Assembly (NCBI GenBank): GCA_028823145.1
Contig: JAPKCA010000008.1
Span: forward strand, 1-40,420
Direction of reading: 5' to 3'
Source: Flavobacteriales bacterium
Lineage (GTDB): Bacteria > Bacteroidota > Bacteroidia > Flavobacteriales_D > Sanyastnellaceae
Length of the DNA stretch: 40,420 bases
The notes beneath the pieces were generated by a model. It ran no database searches, was not told the DNA's origin, and was given only the letters and a program-made list of their open reading frames with translations. Position numbers and translations under genes: made by a program. How positions within the stretch are numbered: position 1 is the stretch's first letter; the number at the start of each line of letters is the position of its first letter. This document shows positions 1 to 6,889 of this stretch, piece after piece.

Positions 1-31
1 GAGCTGAGCCTAGCCACTCGGCCATCGGACC
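1..31 (-). tRNA. 5' half of a tRNA, probably tRNA-Cys (GCA), cut by the window edge
   Basis: Read on the minus strand from position 31 towards 1, the sequence gives a seven-base acceptor strand GGTCCGA, TG at positions 8-9, a GCC/GGC D-stem around an AGTGGCTA-type D-loop, and the 5' side of an anticodon stem (CAGCT) followed by a C as base 32. This matches the 5' half of Bacteroidota tRNA-Cys genes as I remember them. The anticodon and the 3' half lie outside the window, so the amino-acid identity is inferred from the D-arm and acceptor sequence only. A minus-strand promoter-like box lies 31 bases upstream. Confidence 0.72.
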
Positions 32-61
32 AAACAACCCAATCTTGTAAGAACGGGTCTG

Positions 62-69
62 CAAATATA
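62..69 (-). promoter_or_regulatory. -7 promoter box for the tRNA
   Basis: The minus strand reads TATATTTG, an exact match to the Bacteroidota -7 consensus TAnnTTTG. It ends 31 bases before the mature tRNA 5' end, leaving room for a short 5' leader removed by RNase P. I see no TTG at the expected -33 distance, so the call rests on the -7 box and its position. Confidence 0.45.
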
Positions 70-75
70 CGAAAA

Positions 76-107
76 CCCTCAGGAGGGGTTACATGCTGAG
101 GGTGTGA
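76..107 (+). promoter_or_regulatory. Leader of pssA: hairpin, strong Shine-Dalgarno and five-codon upstream reading frame
   Basis: AGGAGG at 81-86 is spaced six bases from an ATG at 93, not from the pssA start at 109. That ATG opens a tiny frame, Met-Leu-Arg-Val-stop, ending at 107 one base before the pssA ATG. CCCTCA (76-81) and TGAGGG (97-102) form a perfect inverted repeat that puts the Shine-Dalgarno in its loop. This could couple leader translation to pssA, but many Bacteroidota genes do not rely on Shine-Dalgarno pairing and the arrangement may be chance. Confidence 0.3.
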
Positions 108-108
108 A

Positions 109-954
109 ATGTACTTTCGCACCATGCAAGCTCGAAAAGTCTTACCCAACGTCCTGACCATGGGCAATTTGATATCAGGCGTTTTGGTGATCATCGGACT
201 GGTTGTATGGCCATTCGGTGCAGAGATGAATGAATTTCATGGCGCAGACATTTCCGAAATGGGAGCGTTGGCTCAACATTGGAAAGGGTCGGGGATGCTG
301 ATGTTAGCAATCATTTGGGCCTTTGGCCAATTGTGCGACCTATTCGACGGATTGGCGGCACGATGGGCCAAAGTGGATGGTGCGATGGGGGTGCAGTTGG
401 ACAGCATGGCGGACTTGGTTTCTTCGGGAGTGACTCCGGCCGTTGCGGGAATTATTTTCTTACACACGTGGGCACCCGCGCTTCCCAGTGCCATCAAGTT
501 CTTGCCGCTAACCATGGTCCTAGCGGCTGCTTGGCGACTCGCTCGCTTCAATGTGGAGACGAATCAACCCGGACACGCTAAAGAGTTTTCGGGATTGCCC
601 GCTCCGGCAGGGGCGTTGTGGTGGATTGGCATTTTGTTAATTGGGGCCCAATACCAACACGGTGGTTCATTCGGTTTGTACGGCACGGGGGGAGTCATGG
701 TGGTTATGTCGAGCATCTTGATTGGAAGCACGCTCATCCCGTTGCTGATGATTAGCCGGATCCCATTGATGGACATGAAGGGGTGGAAAGGGGACCCGAA
801 TTACGATCGAAAACGCATCATTTGGCTGGCCTTGATGGTCATTGTTGGCATCATCGTGGCAATTTCTTCTCGCGCATGGGGGCTGGGCCTGCAAGCCGCT
901 TTACTTTTGTATGTGTTGGGAGGAAAGTTCATCCGACCGGCCTTGAATCATTAA
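109..954 (+). CDS. pssA: CDP-diacylglycerol-serine O-phosphatidyltransferase (phosphatidylserine synthase)
   Basis: An integral membrane CDP-alcohol phosphatidyltransferase of 281 residues. It transfers the phosphatidyl group from CDP-diacylglycerol to serine, the committed step towards phosphatidylethanolamine. The family signature DGx2ARx8Gx3Dx3D is complete near residues 79-101 (DGLAAR, then G, D and D at the right spacing). Several hydrophobic segments flank it: residues 14-34, 60-78, about 108-145, 165-185, 195-215 and two near the C-terminus. The start at 109 is the first ATG in frame; the ATG at 124 is an equally good alternative, since homologues usually begin close to the KxxPNxxT segment. 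The stop is 11 bases before purS, so the two genes are probably cotranscribed. The choice of serine as acceptor follows from family resemblance, not from a residue I can point to. Confidence 0.9.
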   Translation: MYFRTMQARKVLPNVLTMGNLISGVLVIIGLVVWPFGAEMNEFHGADISEMGALAQHWKGSGMLMLAIIWAFGQLCDLFDGLAARWAKVDGAMGVQLDSMADLVSSGVTPAVAGIIFLHTWAPALPSAIKFLPLTMVLAAAWRLARFNVETNQPGHAKEFSGLPAPAGALWWIGILLIGAQYQHGGSFGLYGTGGVMVVMSSILIGSTLIPLLMISRIPLMDMKGWKGDPNYDRKRIIWLALMVIVGIIVAISSRAWGLGLQAALLLYVLGGKFIRPALNH

Positions 955-965
955 TGCTTTAGACC

Positions 966-1229
966 ATGGTATTCCGCGCTTCGATTGACATCATGCCCCT
1001 TCCCGCATTGCTTGACCCACAGGGGAAGGCGGTTTCCAATAACATGAAAAACATTGGCCTTCCAGGGATTTCCAATGTCCGTATCGGAAAGCACATCACC
1101 CTCGAAATTGAAGCAGCAGATCAAGCTGCCGCTGAAGCACAAGTGAAAGAAGCTTGTGAGAAATTGCTCACCAACCAAATCATGGAGGGCTTTACCTTCC
1201 ATGTAGAGGCCATGGAAGTTGTGGCCTAA
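966..1229 (+). CDS. purS: Phosphoribosylformylglycinamidine synthase subunit PurS
   Basis: An 87-residue protein of the PurS family, the small dimeric subunit that bridges PurQ (glutaminase) and small-type PurL in the fourth step of de novo purine synthesis. Recognisable features are the LDPQGKAV segment (residues 16-23), the V-R-I-G-K segment near residues 38-42 that follows it in all PurS proteins, and CEKLL with the terminal F-x-V-E strand. The length is normal for the family. It sits alone behind pssA; purQ and purL are not in the window. Its presence implies that this organism makes the three-part FGAR amidotransferase rather than the single large PurL. It meets the PLP-enzyme gene tail to tail with only two bases between the stop codons. 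Confidence 0.9.
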   Translation: MVFRASIDIMPLPALLDPQGKAVSNNMKNIGLPGISNVRIGKHITLEIEAADQAAAEAQVKEACEKLLTNQIMEGFTFHVEAMEVVA

Positions 1230-1231
1230 GC

Positions 1232-2455
1232 TCAGCTAAGCGTTGCTAAAGCTTGATCCAAATCCTGGATTAGATCGTCCGCATTTTCCAATCCTACGCT
1301 CAAGCGAATCAGCCCTTCGCTGATACCATGAGCGGACTTAACATCTTCTGGTACAGCCACGTGGGTCATGCTTGCGGGGTGTTGCGCCAAGGACTCTGTG
1401 GAACCGAGACTCACGGCCAATTTGAATAGGTGCAAGTGATTCAGGACCTTGAAAGCAGCAGGCCGCCCTCCGGGGACGGTCATGGAAATCATTCCACCCC
1501 CTCCCTTCATTTGCTCGGAAGCGATGCGCTGATCTGCCACCGATAGATCTTCGTTCCACGCGGTCTTGAGGATTTCGATGGTAGGGTGATTCCGAAGAAA
1601 AGCTGCGATTTTTTGAGCGTTTTCTTGATGCCGATCGATGCGAACATGCAAGGTTTCCATGCTCCTGGACAACATCCACGCGGTCCAGGGATCAATCATC
1701 CCTCCCAAAAATGTTCGGTATTCTTTGACATGGTCGACCACGGCATTCGTGCCACTCACGGCTCCAGCAACCAAGTCACTGTGCCCTCCGATGTATTTGG
1801 TAGCCGAATACAGCAACAAGTCGGCGCCAAGTTCCAGGGGCCTCTGAAGAATGGGCCCGAGGTACGTGTTGTCAACGAAAGTGAGCACCGGTTTTTCTTC
1901 TGTGGAGTGCTTTTTCGCCCAATCCGAAGCGGTTAGAATCCGGTGCAATTGCATCGTGGGATTGGCGGGCGTTTCGATGTAAATGATGCCAGGGATTTCC
2001 TCATAGGCTTCATGCGTGGCGTCCAAAGCATCTAAGTTTGACAGCTCCCGAACGGTAACTCCCATGCTCGGCAAAATGGATCTCAAGAAATGATCGGTCC
2101 CACCATACAGTGGCGGGCAAAACCAGACCGGACGATCCGGGGAAGACCAAGCGAGGAGCGCCGTTGAAATGGCCGCCATCCCCGTTGAGAAAAAGGCAGC
2201 TGATTCCGAATCATCCCAAGCGGCCAAACGCTTTTCTGCGACATCGATGGTCGGATTGCTTATGCGGCTGTAAATGTGGCCTTCTTTGGCAGGCTGGTCG
2301 GGCGGCATGCCATAAGCGGCAGCCATCATGTCAGCGCCCGTTTGAGCATCGGGAAAGACGAAGGTGGAGCTGGGTTGGATGGGCGGCTTAACCGCACCAT
2401 CGCCATCGCTCGGATGGTAACCTGCGAACATTGCGCGGGTTTCGAGTTCTTGCAT
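1232..2455 (-). CDS. Cys/Met-metabolism PLP-dependent enzyme (methionine gamma-lyase / cystathionine gamma-lyase-like)
   Basis: A 407-residue fold-type I pyridoxal-phosphate enzyme of the trans-sulfuration family. The PLP lysine lies in SATKYIGGHSD. Upstream are the cofactor-binding YSRISNPT, the FFSTGMAAIS segment that binds the phosphate, YGGT with the stacking tyrosine, ETPANP and the PLP-ring aspartate in VDNTY. The C-terminal substrate-carboxylate segment is SLGSTESL with HPASMTH. It resembles the broad group often annotated as cystathionine gamma-synthase family protein, which includes gamma-lyases that release thiols, ammonia and a 2-oxoacid; the exact substrate cannot be read from sequence. 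It is the last gene of a probable glyQS-pgk-hypothetical-PLP enzyme operon, 38 bases behind the previous stop. Confidence 0.85.
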   Translation of the reverse strand: MQELETRAMFAGYHPSDGDGAVKPPIQPSSTFVFPDAQTGADMMAAAYGMPPDQPAKEGHIYSRISNPTIDVAEKRLAAWDDSESAAFFSTGMAAISTALLAWSSPDRPVWFCPPLYGGTDHFLRSILPSMGVTVRELSNLDALDATHEAYEEIPGIIYIETPANPTMQLHRILTASDWAKKHSTEEKPVLTFVDNTYLGPILQRPLELGADLLLYSATKYIGGHSDLVAGAVSGTNAVVDHVKEYRTFLGGMIDPWTAWMLSRSMETLHVRIDRHQENAQKIAAFLRNHPTIEILKTAWNEDLSVADQRIASEQMKGGGGMISMTVPGGRPAAFKVLNHLHLFKLAVSLGSTESLAQHPASMTHVAVPEDVKSAHGISEGLIRLSVGLENADDLIQDLDQALATLS

Positions 2456-2493
2456 GGCCGCAAGTTCCGAAGATTCACGCGAAGTCCATCCTC

Positions 2494-2994
2494 TTAGAGG
2501 AGTCCTTGTGCCATCAAAAGCGCAAACAATTGACCTGGAGTCGGGATGCCTTGAAAAATACAGATGCGATCGAAATAGCTGATGCTATCTTCTTTGTACA
2601 ACCCCAACAATTCCGGCCGCATAGGATCGGGCCTTAACGTATAAACCAAGTCCAAGGCAAATCGGCTATCTCCGATAAAGAGTTCATTCCCATCCAACGT
2701 ATACAAGATTGCGTCACTGAACTGAGAGTCGCCTTGAATCAATTGCCCGTCGCGCACAGTGAATTGCAAGTCGAACGAACTGGAAGAATAGCCGGCATAG
2801 ATGCGGCCAGGCTGCAAGGTCCAGAGCACCTGACCCCGCCAATGGTTTCCCTCGCGCACCAAGCCATTTTCGGAATGAAACAAAACATCACTCCACAATA
2901 ATCGGTCATCTGGGTAGACGTCGACACGATCTTGCGCGGGCAAGCTGAACCACGCCAATAGGCAACTAAAGAGGAGAAAGGCTCGGATGGGCAT
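2494..2994 (-). CDS. Small exported protein built of about 20-residue tandem repeats, function unknown
   Basis: I do not recognise this 166-residue protein. Residues 1-20 form a classic signal peptide (MPIRAF, a Leu/Phe/Cys-rich core, then SLPAQ), so it is probably periplasmic or secreted. Residues about 26-122 contain four clear repeats, and probably a fifth degenerate one, each close to 20 residues and ending in an aromatic-Thr-Leu/Val turn (WTLQP, FTVRD, YTLDG, YTLRP). The remaining tail (123-166) is not repetitive and contains one cysteine. The ATG overlaps the pgk stop as TGATG, so translation is probably coupled to pgk, although a glycolytic gene and an exported repeat protein have no obvious functional link. 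Confidence 0.75.
   Translation of the reverse strand: MPIRAFLLFSCLLAWFSLPAQDRVDVYPDDRLLWSDVLFHSENGLVREGNHWRGQVLWTLQPGRIYAGYSSSSFDLQFTVRDGQLIQGDSQFSDAILYTLDGNELFIGDSRFALDLVYTLRPDPMRPELLGLYKEDSISYFDRICIFQGIPTPGQLFALLMAQGLL
2629..2919 (-). repeat. Tandem protein repeat, period about 20 residues
   Basis: Codons for residues 26-122 of the exported protein. The units at residues 43-62, 63-82, 83-102 and 103-122 are in register with a period of exactly 20: the hydroxyl/hydrophobic pair falls at 59-60, 79-80, 99-100 and 119-120. The last two units are most alike, sharing GDS-x-F then four to five residues and YTL. The stretch 23-42 looks like a fifth, weaker unit offset by one residue. The pattern suggests stacked beta-hairpins. 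Confidence 0.7.
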
Positions 2995-4181
2995 CAGTCT
3001 TCGATGGCTTGAATTCCCGGCAGCACCTTTCCTTCCAAATATTCGAGCATTGCCCCCCCACCCGTAGACACATAACTCACCTGATCCGCCAGTCCCGCTT
3101 GGTTGATGGCCGCAACAGAATCACCCCCTCCAATGAGGGTAAACGCACCGTGATCGGCGGTCGCTTTTGCCAATGCTTCAGCGACATCATTGGTTCCGGC
3201 GGCAAATGCAGGCATTTCAAAAACCCCCATGGGACCATTCCATAAAATCGTGCGCGAGGTTGAAACGGATTCAATAAATATTTCGCGGGTTTTTGGGCCG
3301 ATATCCAATCCCATCCATCCGTCAGGAATCTCAGAAGTTGCTACGATCTGCGTCGCGGCATCCGGAGCGAATGCATCTGCGGCGAGGGTGTCAATGGGCA
3401 GCAAAAGTTCCGTTCCCGTTGCCTCGGCTTTTTTCAAAATCTCCAAAGCTTGAGCATGCATCTCACTCTCGACCAAGCTGTTTCCAATTTTTCCGCCTTG
3501 TGCTTGCACAAACGTGTAAGCCATGCCACCACCAATGATCAAACGATCTACGCGGCCGACGAGGTGTTCGATGATGCCCAATTTTGAACTCACCTTGGCT
3601 CCACCAATAATGGCCGTTAACGGTTTTTCAGGGTGAGCCAAAACCTTCTTCAAAGCATCGATTTCAGCGGCAAGCAACAACCCAAATGCCTTGTCTTCTG
3701 GAAAAAAGCGTGCAATGACAGCTGTTGACGCATGAGCCCGATGAGCAGTCCCAAAAGCATCATTGATGTAGACGTCACCGTTTTCAGCCAATTGTCCGGC
3801 GAAAAATTCGTCGCCTTCTTCTTCTTCTGGATGAAACCGTAAATTTTCAAGGAGTGCCACTTCTCCGGCTTTTAAAAATTGGGACACATCCAAAGCGACA
3901 TCATCTACGCAATCAGCAGCAAACTGGACGGATTGACCGAGCAATCGCTCCAAGGTTGGAAGGACATGTTTTAAGCTCCATTCGGCATCGGGGCCTTTGG
4001 GCCGACCGAGGTGGGACATGAGCACCACGGATCCGCCTTCATTAAGCACATGTTGAATGGTGGGCAGTGCAGCACGGATACGCGTGTCATCGGTCACTTC
4101 ACGGGCTTCATTCAAAGGCACATTGAAGTCAACACGAATCAAGGCACGTTGGCCTTTCAAATCGAGAGAAGAAAGTTGCAT
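2994..4181 (-). CDS. pgk: Phosphoglycerate kinase
   Basis: A 395-residue cytosolic glycolytic kinase that converts 1,3-bisphosphoglycerate and ADP to 3-phosphoglycerate and ATP. The substrate-binding RVDFNVPL (residues 16-23) and SHLGRPKG (56-63), the ENLRF segment (112-116), the hinge/nucleotide segment GGAKVSSK (193-200), WNGPMGVFE and the C-terminal GGGDSVAA phosphate loop are all present. Length is typical of bacterial enzymes. The start lies three bases after the glyQS stop and the stop overlaps the next start by one base, so it sits inside a minus-strand operon that apparently starts at the promoter in front of glyQS. Confidence 0.97.
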   Translation of the reverse strand: MQLSSLDLKGQRALIRVDFNVPLNEAREVTDDTRIRAALPTIQHVLNEGGSVVLMSHLGRPKGPDAEWSLKHVLPTLERLLGQSVQFAADCVDDVALDVSQFLKAGEVALLENLRFHPEEEEGDEFFAGQLAENGDVYINDAFGTAHRAHASTAVIARFFPEDKAFGLLLAAEIDALKKVLAHPEKPLTAIIGGAKVSSKLGIIEHLVGRVDRLIIGGGMAYTFVQAQGGKIGNSLVESEMHAQALEILKKAEATGTELLLPIDTLAADAFAPDAATQIVATSEIPDGWMGLDIGPKTREIFIESVSTSRTILWNGPMGVFEMPAFAAGTNDVAEALAKATADHGAFTLIGGGDSVAAINQAGLADQVSYVSTGGGAMLEYLEGKVLPGIQAIED

Positions 4182-4184
4182 CGA

Positions 4185-5720
4185 TTAGGAAGCTTTGAAT
4201 AACTGAGCAAGGCTGACCTTACCAGCAACCACAGAAGCGAGCTGATCAATAGCGACCCGTTCTTGGGTCATGGTATCGCGGTCGCGGATGGTGACTGCAT
4301 GATCCGTCAAAGTGTCGTGGTCCACGGTAATGCAAAGAGGGGTGCCGATGGCGTCTTGACGGCGGTAACGTCTGCCGATGGCATCTTTTTCATCGTATTG
4401 AACGTTATGCTCCATTTGCAACAGGGCCAAAATTTCACGGGCTTTTTCTGGCAACCCATCCTTCTTAATCAAAGGCAGCACGGCGACTTTCACGGGAGCC
4501 AAAGGAGCAGGAATCCGTAAAACCGTTCGGGCAGAACCGTCTTCCAGCGTTTCCTCTTGGTAGGCTGCGCTCAAGATTGCTAAGAACATGCGATCGAGAC
4601 CGATGGAAGTTTCCACAACATATGGGACGTAGCTCTCTTGCGTCTCGGGATCGAAATAACGCAGCTTTTTGTTGCTGTGTTCTTCGTGTTGTTTCAAGTC
4701 GAAATCCGTCCGAGAGTGAATGCCTTCGAGTTCTTTGAATCCCATCGGAAAATCGAACTCGATGTCGCATGCCGCATCTGCATAATGCGCCAACTTTACA
4801 TGATCATGGAACCGATGCGTTCCATCTCCAAGCCCCAATGCTTGGTGCCACTTCATGCGCGCATTTTTCCAGGTTTCATACCACTCTCCTTGGGTTCCAG
4901 GCTTGACGAAGAATTGCATCTCCATCTGTTCAAATTCACGCATCCGGAAGATGAACTGCCGTGCGATGATTTCATTCCGGAAAGCTTTTCCAATTTGCGC
5001 AATACCGAAAGGCAGTTTCATGCGACCGCTCTTCTGAACATTGAGAAAATTGACGAAAATGCCTTGCGCCGTTTCAGGTCGGAGATAGATGACGCCACTT
5101 TCTCCACTCACGGCACCGAGTTCTGTTTTGAACATCAAGTTGAACTGACGCACATCCGTCCAGTTGCGGCTTCCCGTCTCAGGATCGGCGATTCCGAGGT
5201 CTTCGATCAATTGCTTGACAGCGACCAGATCTTCAGCTCCCATTGCCGCCTTGAACTGGGTGTTGATGTCGTCAATCTGCGCTTGGCGCTCCAATACGCG
5301 GCCGTTGGTTGACCGAAACTCAGCTTCGTTAAAAGCATCACCGAACCGCCCTGCCGCTTTCTTAACGTCCTTCAGGATTTTCGCGTCTATTTTTCCAATG
5401 TGGTCCTCGATGAGGACATCTGCACGGTAACGTTTCTTAGAATCCCTGTTGTCGATCAGCGGATCATTGAAGGCATCTATGTGACCCGATGCTTCCCAGG
5501 TAGTCGGGTGCATGAAAATGGAAGCGTCCAACCCCACGATGTTTTCATTCATTCGCACCATGGCAGTCCACCAATAATGCTTGATGTTGTTTTTCAATTC
5601 GGCACCCAATTGGCCGTAATCATACGCCGCGGATAGTCCGTCGTAGATCTCACTGGAAGGGAAGACGAAGCCGTATTCTTTGGCGTGACTGATGACTTTT
5701 TTAAGAAGGTCGTCGCTCAT
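4185..5720 (-). CDS. glyQS: Glycyl-tRNA synthetase, single-chain alpha2 type
   Basis: A class II aminoacyl-tRNA synthetase that charges tRNA-Gly. The N-terminal KRRGF-like region reads AKEYGFVFPSSEIYDGL, followed by AAYDYGQLGAELKNNIK, the motif 2 region with FRNEI and FRMREFEQMEMQFF, and motif 3 with ETSIGLDRM. The C-terminal anticodon-binding domain starts near KVAVLPL. The frame is open to an ATG at 5750, but a -7 promoter box spans 5748-5755, so a transcript from it would begin inside that extension; I therefore use the ATG at 5720, which gives 511 residues beginning MSDDLLKK, normal for Bacteroidota. This is the eukaryote/archaea-like alpha2 form, not the alpha2-beta2 GlyQ/GlyS form. First gene of the operon with pgk. 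Confidence 0.95.
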   Translation of the reverse strand: MSDDLLKKVISHAKEYGFVFPSSEIYDGLSAAYDYGQLGAELKNNIKHYWWTAMVRMNENIVGLDASIFMHPTTWEASGHIDAFNDPLIDNRDSKKRYRADVLIEDHIGKIDAKILKDVKKAAGRFGDAFNEAEFRSTNGRVLERQAQIDDINTQFKAAMGAEDLVAVKQLIEDLGIADPETGSRNWTDVRQFNLMFKTELGAVSGESGVIYLRPETAQGIFVNFLNVQKSGRMKLPFGIAQIGKAFRNEIIARQFIFRMREFEQMEMQFFVKPGTQGEWYETWKNARMKWHQALGLGDGTHRFHDHVKLAHYADAACDIEFDFPMGFKELEGIHSRTDFDLKQHEEHSNKKLRYFDPETQESYVPYVVETSIGLDRMFLAILSAAYQEETLEDGSARTVLRIPAPLAPVKVAVLPLIKKDGLPEKAREILALLQMEHNVQYDEKDAIGRRYRRQDAIGTPLCITVDHDTLTDHAVTIRDRDTMTQERVAIDQLASVVAGKVSLAQLFKAS

Positions 5721-5747
5721 GGGAAATGGAATGTGCTGATGCGGCTG

Positions 5748-5755
5748 CAAAGGTA
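5748..5755 (-). promoter_or_regulatory. -7 promoter box for the glyQS-pgk operon
   Basis: The minus strand reads TACCTTTG, an exact TAnnTTTG match. Transcription should start around 5741-5744, about 21-24 bases before the glyQS ATG at 5720. No convincing TTG lies at the -33 distance. The box helps to decide the glyQS start, because the more upstream in-frame ATG falls within it. Confidence 0.5.
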
Positions 5756-5795
5756 GCGCTCTGAAGCAAGACTACGGCAGATTGAGGCAGTCTAG

Positions 5796-5803
5796 TACAT
5801 TTG
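5796..5803 (+). promoter_or_regulatory. -7 promoter box for gpsA, almost touching the start codon
   Basis: TACATTTG is an exact TAnnTTTG match and ends four bases before the gpsA ATG at 5808. In Bacteroidota the box sits only a few bases upstream of the transcription start, so the mRNA would have essentially no 5' leader. The nearest upstream TTG (5782-5784) is only 11 bases away, too close to be a normal -33 element. The box is back to back with the divergent glyQS promoter. Confidence 0.45.
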
Positions 5804-5807
5804 CGCC

Positions 5808-6806
5808 ATGGCAAAAGAATTGCGGTTTGGTTTATTGGGTAGCGGTTCATGGGCTACGGCCATTGCTAAAATGCTCCTCACCAATGTTGAAACGTTGAAT
5901 TGGTGGGTTCGCAGAGAAGCGACCAAGGAGTATTTGGAGGAATACGGGCGCAATCCAAATTACATCCAGAGCATCTCATTCAATACGGAAGCCATTCGGG
6001 TGAGTACAGACATGCAGGAAATCATCGACAACAGCGATGTGATCATTTTTGCGATTCCTTCAACGCATTTGGACGATGCGATTCAAAAACATAAGCCTAC
6101 AGGTCTGAAAGACAAATGGATCATTAGCGCCATCAAAGGAATGGTGGTCAAATACGACAGCATCCCTGCGCGCTATTTTCACAAAGAATTCCAAATCCCA
6201 TACGACCGCATTGGTTTGATTGCAGGCCCGTGTCATGCGGAGGAAGTTGCCAGAGAAAAACTCAGCTTCTTGACAGTGGCTTGTCCCGATCTTCACATTG
6301 CGCGGTCTGTCGCGGATGCGTTAAAGACCCGATACATCCGGGTCAAGACGAGCGAGGATGTTTTTGGAACCGAGATTGCTGCCGTGCTGAAAAACATCTA
6401 TGCGATTGCAGCAGGGGTGGCTCTTGGCTTAGGGTATGGCGACAATTTCTTGAGCGTTTTAATTAGCAACGCTTCACAAGAGATGAAGCGATTTTTAGCA
6501 GCGGTTCACGAAGTAGATCGGGACGTCAAGGAAAGCGCATACCTCGGTGATTTGCTTGTGACTGCATACAGTCCGCACAGCCGAAACAGAAATTTGGGCA
6601 TGATGATCGGAAAAGGATACACCGTCAAGGGAGCCATCATGGAAATGAATATGGTAGCAGAAGGATACAATGGTTCTGAAGGCATTTTTCAAATGAACAA
6701 ACGATTTCAGGCGCGCTTGCCGATTTCAGACGCCGTCTACCGCATTCTTCATGAACGCATGTCTCCGGTTATTGAAATGCGCTTGTTGGTGGAAGAGTTG
6801 TCCTGA
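5808..6806 (+). CDS. gpsA: Glycerol-3-phosphate dehydrogenase [NAD(P)+]
   Basis: A 332-residue cytosolic enzyme that reduces dihydroxyacetone phosphate to sn-glycerol-3-phosphate, the backbone for phospholipid synthesis. The Rossmann loop GLLGSGSWATA spans residues 8-18. FAIPSTHL (81-88), SAIKGM (107-112) and GPCHAEE (140-146) match the GpsA family, and the general-base lysine is K195 in GTEIAAVLKN. The C-terminal helical domain contains LGDLLVT and the substrate-binding R/N cluster near SRNRNLG. The start is supported by MAKELRFGLLG leading straight into the Rossmann strand. It is transcribed divergently from glyQS and shares a 87-base spacer holding two opposite promoter boxes. Confidence 0.96.
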   Translation: MAKELRFGLLGSGSWATAIAKMLLTNVETLNWWVRREATKEYLEEYGRNPNYIQSISFNTEAIRVSTDMQEIIDNSDVIIFAIPSTHLDDAIQKHKPTGLKDKWIISAIKGMVVKYDSIPARYFHKEFQIPYDRIGLIAGPCHAEEVAREKLSFLTVACPDLHIARSVADALKTRYIRVKTSEDVFGTEIAAVLKNIYAIAAGVALGLGYGDNFLSVLISNASQEMKRFLAAVHEVDRDVKESAYLGDLLVTAYSPHSRNRNLGMMIGKGYTVKGAIMEMNMVAEGYNGSEGIFQMNKRFQARLPISDAVYRILHERMSPVIEMRLLVEELS

Positions 6807-6860
6807 AGCGAATCAAGGGAAAGGCAACCTGCGCCTTGAAATGTGCGTTATTTGTTTAGA

Positions 6861-6878
6861 GCTTTCCTTCGGGAGGGT
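6861..6878 (+). other. Small UUCG hairpin overlapping the ribosome-binding region of the next gene
   Basis: Seven pairs (three of them G-U) close a TTCG tetraloop at 6868-6871. The 3' arm contains GGGAGGG (6871-6877), the only purine-rich element upstream of the ATG at 6890. It could mask that element or be a remnant of a gpsA terminator; there is no T-tract behind it. The pairing is weak and may have no function. Confidence 0.25.
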
Positions 6879-6889
6879 TTAAATAGATC

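Noticed and set aside
1225-1260. Repeated GCTAAGC/GCTAAAGC between purS and the PLP enzyme as a bidirectional terminator
   Set aside because: The copies are mainly direct rather than inverted, only four bases could pair, and there is no T-tract.
4638-5312. A 224-codon open frame antisense to glyQS
   Set aside because: It lies wholly inside the synthetase gene on the other strand, has no recognisable domain and its composition follows that of the sense codons. The same applies to long antisense frames at 22633-23232, 25740-26336, 29329-29946, 35636-36514 and 38292-39083.
5782-5784. TTG close upstream of the gpsA box as a -33 element; similar TTGs near the glyQS and dinB boxes
   Set aside because: They lie only 10-11 bases from the -7 box, about half the normal spacing, so I treat them as chance.
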